Assembly: GCA_052435735.1 (NCBI GenBank)
Contig: JBQVNB010000001.1
Coordinates: 124,001 to 188,000, forward strand
From: Aliihoeflea sp052435735
GTDB lineage: Bacteria; Pseudomonadota; Alphaproteobacteria; Rhizobiales; Rhizobiaceae
Reading direction: 5' to 3'
Length of the DNA stretch: 64,000 bases
In this document: piece after piece, positions 1-7,777 of the stretch
How positions within the stretch are numbered: the stretch's first letter is position 1
Layout of the letters: each line of letters starts with the position of its first letter
Position numbers and translations under genes: made by a program
Notes under the pieces: generated by a model
The model's database searches: none
Seen by the model: only the letters and a program-made list of their open reading frames with translations
Told to the model about the DNA's origin: nothing

Positions 1-345
1 CTGTTGCAGATGGTTGCCGAGTTCCTGACGCCGCTCGATCTTTCGGACGATGCGCTGGCTGTCGACGCCATTCGGGAAGTCGGCCCCGGCGGGCATTTCT
101 TCGGCACCCAGCACACGCAGGACCGCTACAAGAACGCGTTCTATTCGCCGATCCTGTCGGACTGGCGCAATTTCGAAAGCTGGCAACTGGCGGGCAGCCC
201 GACGGCGGTCGAAAAGGCGAACCGAGTGTGGAAGGAACGGCTCGCGGCGTGGGAGAAACCGGCGATCGACCCGGCGGTCGAGGAAGCCGTCAACGATTTC
301 GTCCAGCGGCGGATCGCAGAGGGCGGCGCGCCGACGGATTTCTAG
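1..345 (+). CDS. Trimethylamine methyltransferase family protein, C-terminal part
   Basis: The reading frame is open at the left edge, so only the last ~114 residues are present. The sequence resembles the end of MttB/MtgB-family corrinoid-dependent methyltransferases: a glycine-rich stretch (GPGGHFFGTQHT), then the DRYKNAFYSP/DWRNFESW region and a helical tail. Family members move a methyl group from trimethylamine or glycine betaine to a corrinoid protein. Most alphaproteobacterial members lack pyrrolysine and act on betaines rather than trimethylamine; the deciding position lies outside the window. The dehydrogenase gene that follows 46 bases later on the same strand suggests a shared methylated-amine role. 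Confidence 0.85.
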   Translation: MLQMVAEFLTPLDLSDDALAVDAIREVGPGGHFFGTQHTQDRYKNAFYSPILSDWRNFESWQLAGSPTAVEKANRVWKERLAAWEKPAIDPAVEEAVNDFVQRRIAEGGAPTDF

Positions 346-391
346 TATCGTTCCAGCATGACATTCTGATTCCGAAGACAGGCATATCCAT

Positions 392-2968
392 ATGAAATCC
401 CATGCAAAAGCGGTTGTGATCGGCGGGGGCGTCGTCGGGTGTTCGGTGCTTTATCATCTGGCGAAGGCCGGGTGGACGGATGTGATGCTGATCGAGCGGT
501 CGGAGCTGACGTCCGGGTCGTCGTGGCATGCAGCGGGCGGGTTTCACACGCTGAACGGCGATCCAAACGTCGCCAAGCTGCAGGCCTATACGGTGCAGCT
601 CTACAAGGAACTGGAGGAGATTTCGGGCCAGTCCTGCTCGCTGCACCTGACCGGCGGCGTGATGCTGGCGGATACGCCCGAGCGGATGGATTTCCTGCGG
701 CTCGCGCATGCCAAGGGGCGCTATCTCAGCATGGACACCGAACTCATCACGCCGTCCGAAGCCAAGGCCATGTTTCCGCTGATGGACGAGACGAATTTCG
801 TCGGCGCGATGTGGGACCCGGTGGAAGGACATCTCGACCCGTCGGGCACGACGCACGCCTATGCCAAGGCGGCGAAGACGCTCGGGGCGGAGATTGTGCT
901 GCGCAATCCGGTGATCGAACTGGCGCAGGAGGCCGATGGCACCTGGAACGTCGTGACGAAGAACGGCACCGTGAAGGCCGAGCATGTCGTCAATTGCGGG
1001 GGGCTGTGGGCGCGCGAGGTCGGGCGCATGGTCGGCGTCGAACTGCCGCTGCTCGCCATGGAGCACATGTATCTGCTCACCGAACCGATGCCGGAGGTCG
1101 AGGAATTCAACGCCAGGACCGGCCGCGAGATGGTCGGCGTGCTCGATTTCAAGGGCGAGATCTATACGCGGCAGGAACGCAACGGGGTGCTGCTCGGCAC
1201 CTATGAGAAAGCCTGCAAGCCGTGGTCGCCGGTCAACACGCCGTGGGACTTCGGCCACGAACTGCTGCAGCCGGACCTCGACCGCATCGCGCCGTCGCTG
1301 GAAATCGGGTTCAAGCATTTTCCGGGCATCGAGAAGGCCGGCATCAAGCAGATCATCAACGGCCCCTTCACCTTCGCGCCGGACGGCAATCCACTTGTCG
1401 GGCCGGTGCAGGGGCTGACAAATTTCTGGTGCGCCTGCGCGGTCATGGCCGGGTTCAGCCAGGGCGGCGGCGTGGGGCTGGCGCTCTCCAACTGGATGGT
1501 CAATGGCGATCCGGGGTTCGACGTCTGGGGCATGGATGTCGCGCGTTTCGGCGAGTGGGCGAGCCTGCGCTACACCAATGCCAAGGTGCGCGAGAACTAT
1601 TCGCGGCGCTTCTCAATACGCTTCCCGAACGAGGAACTGCCGGCCGCGCGGCCGGCGCAGACGACGCCGCTCTACGACGTCATGGTGCGGGACAACAAAG
1701 CCGTCATGGGCGATTCGTGGGGGCTGGAAACGCCGCTCTGGTTTGCGCCGAAGGGCACCGAGGCGAAGGACGTCGTCTCGTTCCATCGCTCCAACGATTT
1801 CGAGCATATCGGGGCGGAAGTTCGCGCGACGCGCGAACGGGTCGGCGTGACGGAAATCGCCAATTTCGCCAAGTATGAAGTGGCCGGAACGGGTGCGGAG
1901 GAGTTCCTCAACCGGCTGATGACCAACCGGATGCCGAAGACCGGCCGTATCGTCCTGACGCCGATGCTGAACGAGTTCGGCAAGCTCATTGGCGATTTCA
2001 CCATCGCCAAGGCGGATGATGACCGGTTCATGGTCTGGGGTTCGTCGGCGGCGCAGAAATACCACATGCGCTGGTTCGAAAAGCACCTGCCGAATGACCG
2101 ATCGGTGAGGATCATCCGCTTCGACCAGACGCTGGTCGGGCTTTCGATCGCCGGGCCGCGCTCGCGCGACCTGTTGCAAAAGCTGGTCGATGTCGACGTG
2201 TCGAACGCGGCGTTCAAGTTCATGGATTTTCGCGAGATGGCGGTGGCCGGCGCGCCGTGCATGGTCAACCGCATCTCCTATACGGGCGATCTCGGCTACG
2301 AAATCTGGATGGAGCCGGCCTATCAGCGGCTCGTCTACGAGGCGATCAAGCGCGAGGGCGCAGAATTCGGCATCGTCGATTTCGGCATGCGGGCGCTGTT
2401 GTCGATGCGGCTCGAAAAGAACTTTCCGACCTGGTTCCGCGAACTACGGCCGATCTACGGCCCGTTCGAGGGTGCGATGGATCGCTTCATCAAGCTGGAG
2501 AAGAACGACTTCATCGGCCGCGAGGCGGCGGCGAAGGAGCAGGCCGACGGGTCGAAACTGCGGCGCGTATCGTTCACCGTCGATGCGCTCGATGCCGACG
2601 TTACGGGCGACGAGCCGATCTGGGCGAAGGTGAACGGGCAGGATTTCGGCACGGTCGGAGAGCCGCACGGCTATGGCGCGCCACGCTTCGACGCGGACGG
2701 CAAGGATGTGCGCGGATCGCAGGCGGCGACCGACGCTTCGGCCGTGCGCGGCATCCATGACGGCGAATGGTCGGTCGTCGGCTGGGTGACGTCGGGCGGC
2801 TATGCGCATTTCGTTGAGAAGTCGATGGCGCAGGGCTACGTGCCGGCGGCGCTTTCGGAGGATGCGAGCGACGGGATGTTCGAGATCGAAATTCTCGGGC
2901 ATCGGCGTCCGGCACGAATCGCGGTCGAGCCGCCGTTCGACCCGTTGGGCGAGAAGATGCGGGGCTAA
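392..2968 (+). CDS. GcvT-family FAD-dependent oxidoreductase (dimethylglycine/sarcosine dehydrogenase-like)
   Basis: An 858-residue protein. The N-terminus has a dinucleotide-binding fold (AVVIGGGVVGCSVLYHLA, residues ~7-24) followed by a DAO-type FAD oxidoreductase domain with the SSWHAAGG segment typical of dimethylglycine and sarcosine dehydrogenases. From about residue 430 it continues into GcvT-like aminomethyltransferase domains, which pass the one-carbon unit to tetrahydrofolate. The length fits this two-domain family. It would oxidatively demethylate an N-methylated glycine in the cytoplasm. Its position after an MttB-family gene and a few kilobases before a homocysteine methyltransferase supports stepwise betaine demethylation, but the exact substrate cannot be read from the sequence. 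Its stop codon abuts that of the convergent downstream gene. Confidence 0.9.
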   Translation: MKSHAKAVVIGGGVVGCSVLYHLAKAGWTDVMLIERSELTSGSSWHAAGGFHTLNGDPNVAKLQAYTVQLYKELEEISGQSCSLHLTGGVMLADTPERMDFLRLAHAKGRYLSMDTELITPSEAKAMFPLMDETNFVGAMWDPVEGHLDPSGTTHAYAKAAKTLGAEIVLRNPVIELAQEADGTWNVVTKNGTVKAEHVVNCGGLWAREVGRMVGVELPLLAMEHMYLLTEPMPEVEEFNARTGREMVGVLDFKGEIYTRQERNGVLLGTYEKACKPWSPVNTPWDFGHELLQPDLDRIAPSLEIGFKHFPGIEKAGIKQIINGPFTFAPDGNPLVGPVQGLTNFWCACAVMAGFSQGGGVGLALSNWMVNGDPGFDVWGMDVARFGEWASLRYTNAKVRENYSRRFSIRFPNEELPAARPAQTTPLYDVMVRDNKAVMGDSWGLETPLWFAPKGTEAKDVVSFHRSNDFEHIGAEVRATRERVGVTEIANFAKYEVAGTGAEEFLNRLMTNRMPKTGRIVLTPMLNEFGKLIGDFTIAKADDDRFMVWGSSAAQKYHMRWFEKHLPNDRSVRIIRFDQTLVGLSIAGPRSRDLLQKLVDVDVSNAAFKFMDFREMAVAGAPCMVNRISYTGDLGYEIWMEPAYQRLVYEAIKREGAEFGIVDFGMRALLSMRLEKNFPTWFRELRPIYGPFEGAMDRFIKLEKNDFIGREAAAKEQADGSKLRRVSFTVDALDADVTGDEPIWAKVNGQDFGTVGEPHGYGAPRFDADGKDVRGSQAATDASAVRGIHDGEWSVVGWVTSGGYAHFVEKSMAQGYVPAALSEDASDGMFEIEILGHRRPARIAVEPPFDPLGEKMRG

Positions 2969-3805
2969 TCAGGCGACGATCAGGCCGGCGTCCATCAGGG
3001 CAGCGCGCATCGCGGCGAGTGTTTCCGGCGGAGTTTGGCGGCTGGTGATGTAGGGCAGGCCCTTGCGTGGGGTCGTCCAGCCAATGGGTATGAGGTTTAC
3101 TGCGGCGGGTTCGTGGCGTTGAGCCAGCGCCCAGGAACGGCAGTCGATGGCACAGACATCGGCGTGGTTGGACGCGACGGCGCGGATCGAGGCGCGGTGG
3201 CCGCCGGTGGGGACGTGTTCGCTGAAGAGGTCGAGAGAGCCGAGGTCCGCCTGGAGGGCGAGGTAGCCGGACATGGAGTCGGGGACGTTGTAGGCGAAGC
3301 GCTTGTTGCGGATGAGGTTGTCGATGTTTCGCGGAGGGAGTTCCCCTACGTTGCCCCCCTCTGTCCTGCCGGACATCTCCCCCGCAAGGGGGGAGATCAC
3401 GCGCGTCGACCTTTGCGATTGAGTATTCTCCCCCCCTGCGGGGGAGATGTCCGGCAGGACAGAGGGGGGTGTGCCGGAACTCAGCGATTTATCATCTGCC
3501 CGCATCAGGACCACGCTGCGATAGAACTCCCCCTCCCCGCCTTCCACGTCCGAATAATCGGGCTGGCCGATGACGTGCACGTGCTCGGCGAGGCCATCCC
3601 CCATCGGCCCCCAGCAGGTCTGGGCAAAGAGAATGTCGGGGCGGCGCCAGAAATCGTAAAGGTCGCCGGTTTCACGCGTCAGTGTCTCGGGTGCATCGAT
3701 GCCGGCAAGGCGCAGGATTTCGCGGATGCGCGTCCATTGCGCGTTCGTCTCGGCGCGGACTTCCGGCCAGTCATACATGGGAAGGGCGGCGATGCGATCG
3801 GTCAT
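2969..3805 (-). CDS. PhnD-like phosphate/phosphonate-type solute-binding protein with an in-frame repeat insertion
   Basis: A 278-residue protein resembling PhnD-like type 2 periplasmic-binding proteins: the N-terminal MYDWPEVRAETNAQW, the DILFAQTCWGP segment and the FSEHVPTGGHRASIRAV segment are typical of this group. No signal peptide is visible, so it may be cytoplasmic or a standalone binding-type protein. Residues ~112-151 do not look like the family: they are encoded by a long palindromic repeat (separate entry) that keeps the frame open. The normal family sequence resumes at RNIDNLIRNKRFAYN. Whether the protein still folds is unknown. Ligand unknown. Confidence 0.75.
   Translation of the reverse strand: MTDRIAALPMYDWPEVRAETNAQWTRIREILRLAGIDAPETLTRETGDLYDFWRRPDILFAQTCWGPMGDGLAEHVHVIGQPDYSDVEGGEGEFYRSVVLMRADDKSLSSGTPPSVLPDISPAGGENTQSQRSTRVISPLAGEMSGRTEGGNVGELPPRNIDNLIRNKRFAYNVPDSMSGYLALQADLGSLDLFSEHVPTGGHRASIRAVASNHADVCAIDCRSWALAQRHEPAAVNLIPIGWTTPRKGLPYITSRQTPPETLAAMRAALMDAGLIVA
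3354..3469. repeat. Rhizobial-type palindromic repeat inserted in a coding sequence
   Basis: Two inverted arms of ~42 bp (3354-3397 and 3428-3469) are near-perfect reverse complements. Each arm contains its own short hairpin of C-run, GCAA-type loop and G-run, and shares the core CTGTCCTGCCGGACATCTCC. The arms are separated by ~30 bp. The design is like the mosaic palindromic elements (RIME type) scattered between genes in Rhizobium and Mesorhizobium relatives. Here the element lies wholly inside a reading frame and is translated without a stop. Confidence 0.85.
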
Positions 3806-3844
3806 GAGACCTTATCGGATGCCGCAAAGGCGGGATGCAAGCCC

Positions 3845-4885
3845 CTACTCGGTCGATGGCTCGGCCGGGACGGGCGCCGTGCCGAGGCCGTGGACGGAGC
3901 GGGCACGGATGCGCGGGCGAAATGCCCTCCCCTGTTCGGGCTGGCGGCGCAGGACGGGGTGGACGATCGGCTCCTTCGGCTTCAAGGCGAAGGCGCGGAA
4001 GAGCGCGAGGTAATTCGGGAAGACGTAGCCCCCATTCATGCGCACCCACTCCTCCCGCCGGGCTCGGAAGAGGCGTGGCAGTTCGTACCACGGCACGGTC
4101 GGTTGCTTGTGGTGGACGAGGTGGAGATTGTTGTTGAGGAAGAGGAATGCCATCGGGGAACGCTCGACGATGATCGTGCGGCCATCCGGGCGTTCCGACC
4201 ATTGATGCTCGGCGAAGGTCCGGATCGCGATCAGCGATTGGCCGAGATAGACCGGCACGAGATAGAGCCAGAGCGGCATCTCGAACGCGAAGACGAGGAT
4301 CGGCGCCAGGACGGCGAGGCCGACGAGGTGATGCCGCCAGGCGCGCTGTACGCCGACATCGCCGGCACGCAGGAGCTTCAGGTCGGACGCGAGGAATGCG
4401 ACATTCGACAGACCGGGGCCGATCAGGAAACGGCCGACCATGGTGTTGTTGAACGACAGGAGCCCACGCAGCCAATCCGGCAGTGTCTCATGCCTCCAGA
4501 AGGCCTGATAGTAGCTTTCCGGATCGTCGAATGGATCGGTCAGCCGCTCGTCTGCGTGGTGGCAAAGGTGCAGCTTCTTGAAACGGCGATAGGGATAGAC
4601 GAGGCCGATCGGCAGGCCGACGAGGACTTCATTGACGAACCCGTTGCGGGTCGGGTGGCCGTGGGCGGCCTCGTGCATCAGTGAGGACTGGAGTGCGACT
4701 GCGGTCGTGAGGACGATGATGGCCAGCCAGGGCGCGAACATCCAGCCGATCGTACCGGCAGCAAGCCAGGCGCTATAACAGCCTGCGATCAACGTGACGG
4801 TCGGCCATTCCACGGCGCCAATCGCCGCTGGAGAGCGCCGTGCGGACCGTCTGTCGATTTCCTTCATCTCCATGTCCCGCCCCAA
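3845..4885 (-). CDS. Membrane fatty acid desaturase
   Basis: A 346-residue integral membrane di-iron desaturase. The three histidine boxes are clear: HEAAHGH (~residue 72), HLCHH (~106) and HLVHH (~256). Several hydrophobic segments lie around them (residues ~26-65, ~150-210). Such enzymes introduce a double bond or hydroxyl into a lipid acyl chain or carotenoid at the cytoplasmic face of the membrane; the substrate cannot be assigned. ATG codons also occur a few residues in (MEMKEIDRR), so the exact start is uncertain. It is transcribed divergently from an HTH regulator that may control it. Confidence 0.88.
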   Translation of the reverse strand: MGRDMEMKEIDRRSARRSPAAIGAVEWPTVTLIAGCYSAWLAAGTIGWMFAPWLAIIVLTTAVALQSSLMHEAAHGHPTRNGFVNEVLVGLPIGLVYPYRRFKKLHLCHHADERLTDPFDDPESYYQAFWRHETLPDWLRGLLSFNNTMVGRFLIGPGLSNVAFLASDLKLLRAGDVGVQRAWRHHLVGLAVLAPILVFAFEMPLWLYLVPVYLGQSLIAIRTFAEHQWSERPDGRTIIVERSPMAFLFLNNNLHLVHHKQPTVPWYELPRLFRARREEWVRMNGGYVFPNYLALFRAFALKPKEPIVHPVLRRQPEQGRAFRPRIRARSVHGLGTAPVPAEPSTE

Positions 4886-4941
4886 ATCCGAACCGCCGAA
4901 TCCCCCGATCCTGCTGACATCATGCTGACATCAAATGAGGC

Positions 4942-4955
4942 TCACACCAATGTGA
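4942..4955. promoter_or_regulatory. Palindrome in the desaturase/regulator divergent promoter region
   Basis: TCACACCAATGTGA is a perfect 5+4+5 inverted repeat between the desaturase start and the HTH regulator start. Just before it (about 4909-4933) the sequence GCTGACATCA occurs twice in tandem. Either could be an operator for the neighbouring regulator; no binding protein can be named from the sequence. Confidence 0.4.
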
Positions 4956-5034
4956 CTTTGCGCATATTTCGTTGATAGTGAAACCCGAACGCCGCAGATG
5001 TTTTGTTTGGTCAACAAATGCGATATGCTGCCGC

Positions 5035-5880
5035 ATGGACAAGCGCGACCTTTCCCGACTCTTCCGCGAGCGGCTGAAGCTGATGCTGGCGCGCAGCGGG
5101 CAGAACCAGTCGGCCTTCGCCGCTAGCGTCGGGATCGATCGGTCGGCGCTGTCGCAGCTTCTATCGGGCCAGTCGACGCGCCTGCCCCGCGCCGAAACGC
5201 TGCTCAACATGGCTGCGACCTACAATGTCTCGCTCGACTGGCTGCTCGGCATCAGCCAGGATGAGGGGCTGGCCTCGGAGATCCGCGAGAGCCTCGAGAT
5301 CGAAGAAGGCACCGGCAGTTTCGACCGCACGCTGCTGGCGGCGTGGCATGCGGAGGCGGCGGGGACCAAGATCCGCTACGTGCCGGCGGGCATTCCCGAC
5401 CTTCTGCGCACCGACGCCGTGATCGACTACGAGGCGGGGATCACGCGCAAGAACCGCGACAGCCAGATCGACGAGAAGGACTACCGGATCGACTACAACC
5501 GGCGGCCGGAGACGGACATGGAGGTTTGCATGCCGCGCCACATGCTGGAAATCTTCGCCAAGGGAAATGGCGTGTGGAGCGGGCTACCTGAGACCGAGCG
5601 GCGCGAGCAACTTTCGCATATGGCGCGGCTGATCGACGACCTCTATCCGAGCTTCCGGCTCTATCTGTATGACGGGCGCCAGCGCTATTCGATCCCCTAC
5701 ACGATCTTCGGGCAGATCCGTGCGGCGATCTATGTCGGCGAGATGTATCTGGTGCTGAACGCCGTGACGCCGGTGCGCACGCTGACGCGGCATTTCGACA
5801 ACCTCATTCGCGCGGCCGAAATCAACTCTCACGAGGCCGCCGCCTATTGCCGGCAACTGGCGGACGCCCCGATCGATTGA
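5035..5880 (+). CDS. XRE-type helix-turn-helix transcriptional regulator
   Basis: A 281-residue protein from the ATG at 5035 (MDKRDLSRLFRERL). Upstream in-frame residues from 4972 look like non-coding sequence. Residues ~14-70 form an HTH_3-like domain (NQSAFAASVGIDRSALSQLLSG). The C-terminal ~200 residues are a non-DNA-binding domain of unknown fold with a pattern of strands and helices (SFRLYLYDGRQRYSIPYTIFG), probably for sensing or dimerisation. It is divergent from the desaturase gene, with a palindrome between them. This suggests control of lipid desaturation, but that is inference from position. Confidence 0.8.
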   Translation: MDKRDLSRLFRERLKLMLARSGQNQSAFAASVGIDRSALSQLLSGQSTRLPRAETLLNMAATYNVSLDWLLGISQDEGLASEIRESLEIEEGTGSFDRTLLAAWHAEAAGTKIRYVPAGIPDLLRTDAVIDYEAGITRKNRDSQIDEKDYRIDYNRRPETDMEVCMPRHMLEIFAKGNGVWSGLPETERREQLSHMARLIDDLYPSFRLYLYDGRQRYSIPYTIFGQIRAAIYVGEMYLVLNAVTPVRTLTRHFDNLIRAAEINSHEAAAYCRQLADAPID

Positions 5881-5883
5881 CCA

Positions 5884-5905
5884 GATATAAAGATTTCTTT
5901 ATATC
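5884..5905. promoter_or_regulatory. 22-bp palindrome upstream of the homocysteine methyltransferase gene
   Basis: GATATAAAGAT-TTCTTTATATC is a palindrome with a single central mismatch, 28 bp before the methyltransferase start. AT-rich palindromes of this form upstream of methionine-cycle genes are typical operators of ArsR-family regulators such as the S-adenosylhomocysteine-responsive SahR. The assignment to that regulator is inference. Confidence 0.6.
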
Positions 5906-5933
5906 TTCGGCAAGCAACAAATCGAGACCTTCC

Positions 5934-6944
5934 ATGGAAAATCCGATCGACGCCCTGATCGCCGAGAAAGGCGTCCTCCTCGCGGACGGAGCCACCGGCA
6001 CCAATCTCTTCGCGATGGGCCTTGAGGCCGGCGATGCGCCGGAGCTCTGGAACGAGACCGCGCCGGAGAAGATCGAGGCGCTGCATCAGGGCTTCGTCGA
6101 TGCGGGCGCCGACATCATCCTCACCAATTCCTTTGGCGGCACGCGGCACAGGCTGAAGCTGCACCATGCGCAGGATCGCGTGCACGAGATCAACCGCAAG
6201 GCGGCGCAGATCGCGCGCGGCGTCGCGGACACAGCCGGACGGCGCGTCATCGTGGCGGGCTCGGTCGGGCCGACCGGCGAACTGCTCGTCCCGCTCGGCG
6301 CGATGACTTATGACGAGGCGGTTGCCGCCTTCGTCGAGCAGATCGAGGGGCTGAAGGCCGGCGGTGCCGAGGTCGCGTGGATCGAGACCATGTCGGCACC
6401 GGACGAGATCAAGGCGGCGGCCGAGGCCGCGATCAAGGTCGGCCTGCCCTATACCTATACCGGATCGTTCGACACGGCCGGCCGCACCATGATGGGCCTT
6501 GCGCCGGACGCGATCCACGAGGTCGGCGACCAGCTTGCGCAGCATCCCGTCGCGGTCGGCGCCAATTGCGGCGTCGGCGCGTCCGACATCCTTGCTTCGC
6601 TCCTCGACATGAGCGCGGCGCGGCCCGACGCGACGATCATCGTCAAGGGCAATTGCGGCATTCCCGAATTCCGCGGCTCTGAGATCCATTATTCGGGCAC
6701 GCCGGAACTGATGGCCGACTATGCGCGGCTGGCGGTCGACGGCGGGGCGCGGATCGTCGGCGGCTGCTGCGGCACGTCGTTCGGGCATCTGGCCGCTATG
6801 CGCGCGGCAATCGACGGCCACACCAAAGGCGAGCGCCCGAACGTCGAGGCGATCGAGGCGCGGATCGGCCCGATGCGCAACAAGCTTGCCTCGCAAAGCG
6901 GAGGCGAGGGAAATCGCCGGGAGCGACGACGCCCGCGCGGATGA
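5934..6944 (+). CDS. bmt: Betaine--homocysteine S-methyltransferase family protein
   Basis: A 336-residue protein starting at ATG 5934 (MENPIDALIAEKG). It has the homocysteine S-methyltransferase barrel: DGATGTNLF near the start, the GSVGPTGELL segment, the zinc-binding cysteine in GANCG (~residue 213), and the C-terminal GGCCGTS pair (~residues 277-282). The reaction transfers a methyl group from a betaine-type donor to homocysteine, forming methionine. A palindromic operator lies just upstream and a hairpin terminator ~100 bp downstream, so it is probably its own transcription unit. The nearby dehydrogenase that uses dimethylglycine-like substrates supports a betaine donor. Confidence 0.85.
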   Translation: MENPIDALIAEKGVLLADGATGTNLFAMGLEAGDAPELWNETAPEKIEALHQGFVDAGADIILTNSFGGTRHRLKLHHAQDRVHEINRKAAQIARGVADTAGRRVIVAGSVGPTGELLVPLGAMTYDEAVAAFVEQIEGLKAGGAEVAWIETMSAPDEIKAAAEAAIKVGLPYTYTGSFDTAGRTMMGLAPDAIHEVGDQLAQHPVAVGANCGVGASDILASLLDMSAARPDATIIVKGNCGIPEFRGSEIHYSGTPELMADYARLAVDGGARIVGGCCGTSFGHLAAMRAAIDGHTKGERPNVEAIEARIGPMRNKLASQSGGEGNRRERRRPRG

Positions 6945-7045
6945 CCCCTTGCAGGATGGGGAATCGATTCCCATCTATGGTTCTACGAGAGATCGTCTCC
7001 GGCCGGTGACCACGGATGTACTGGCACCGCCGTCGAGACTTTAGA

Positions 7046-7071
7046 GGTCGGGCCGCAAGCCCGGCCTTTTT
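7046..7071 (+). terminator. Rho-independent terminator
   Basis: GGTCGGGC, loop CGCAA, GCCCGGCC, then TTTTT. The 8-bp stem followed by a T run lies ~100 bp after the homocysteine methyltransferase stop. Confidence 0.85.
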
Positions 7072-7117
7072 CGTTTTGAGCATTGCATGAGGGCTAAACG
7101 CGCGGGACAGTCGTACG

Positions 7118-7282
7118 ATGATCAACGATCCGGGAAAGCGACTGGCGGCAGGATTCTGGAAAGTGCTGGCGGGGATTGCGCTCGTGTTGCTGCTCCTGAC
7201 GCAACAGGCGCGCGAGCCGGAACCCGAGGCGACGGACGAGATCGCCCCGCAGGTCGAGACCGGCGGGGAAGAACAGCCGTAG
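7118..7282 (+). CDS. Small single-pass membrane protein, 54 aa
   Basis: A short reading frame from ATG 7118 to TAG 7280. Residues ~8-26 are a hydrophobic segment (LAAGFWKVLAGIALVLLLL), followed by an acidic tail rich in Glu and Pro. It lies between a terminator and the left prophage edge, so it is the last chromosomal gene before the insertion. No recognisable family. The start has no strong ribosome binding site; the call rests on the clean TM-plus-tail pattern. Confidence 0.4.
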   Translation: MINDPGKRLAAGFWKVLAGIALVLLLLTQQAREPEPEATDEIAPQVETGGEEQP

Positions 7283-7348
7283 AATTGCGAAGTCGGAACC
7301 TGGCGTGAGAGACGAGTTGAAACATTTCGACAGCGATTTGCTGAAAGA

Positions 7349-7403
7349 AATGGCGCGAGTGACGGGGCTCGAACCCGCGACCTCCGGCGTGACAGGCCGG
7401 CAC
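7349..7403. other. attL: displaced 3' end of tRNA-Asp
   Basis: 55 bp identical to 62627-62681, covering the T arm, variable loop, anticodon stem-loop and CCA end of tRNA-Asp (minus orientation). The 5' half is absent here. The host-side 35 bp (7313-7347) also match the phage side of attR (62582-62616) at about 30 of 35 positions, so the recombination region was originally longer than the identical core. Confidence 0.93.
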
Positions 7404-7777
7404 GATTCCCAAAAATTCCCTGGATCGGTTTCAACATCCAAAGGGCCACTTCGGTGCCTTTTGAGCATTAATTTGAAACCGAGCAGCAGATCTCCTGCTC
7501 GTTGGAATCTGCGCAGTTCGGCCACCCAGTCAGCAGCTTGGGAAGCACCTAGAAGCCCTGCGTTTTCAGAGCCCTTGTGTCACTGCCGACCTGTCGTGTC
7601 ACTCCCGTGTTCCGCCTATGTCTCGAAGCAGTCAGGACATCTGGCTGGTGCGTGCGAATGGGAGCGCGACGGCATTGAGGTTCGAAACTCTGTTAACCGA
7701 CCAGGCCGTCCCAAGGGTCAGCGCTTTACAATGCTCGTGAGAACCGCATTACTCGCAGTGATTGTGGAGGTGGGGTC

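Noticed and set aside
290..1318. Long minus-strand frame inside the FAD dehydrogenase gene
   Set aside because: Antisense shadow of a clear enzyme; histidine/arginine-rich composition.
3035..4684. 549-codon plus-strand frame over the binding protein and desaturase genes
   Set aside because: Runs antisense to two recognised genes and gives no domain.
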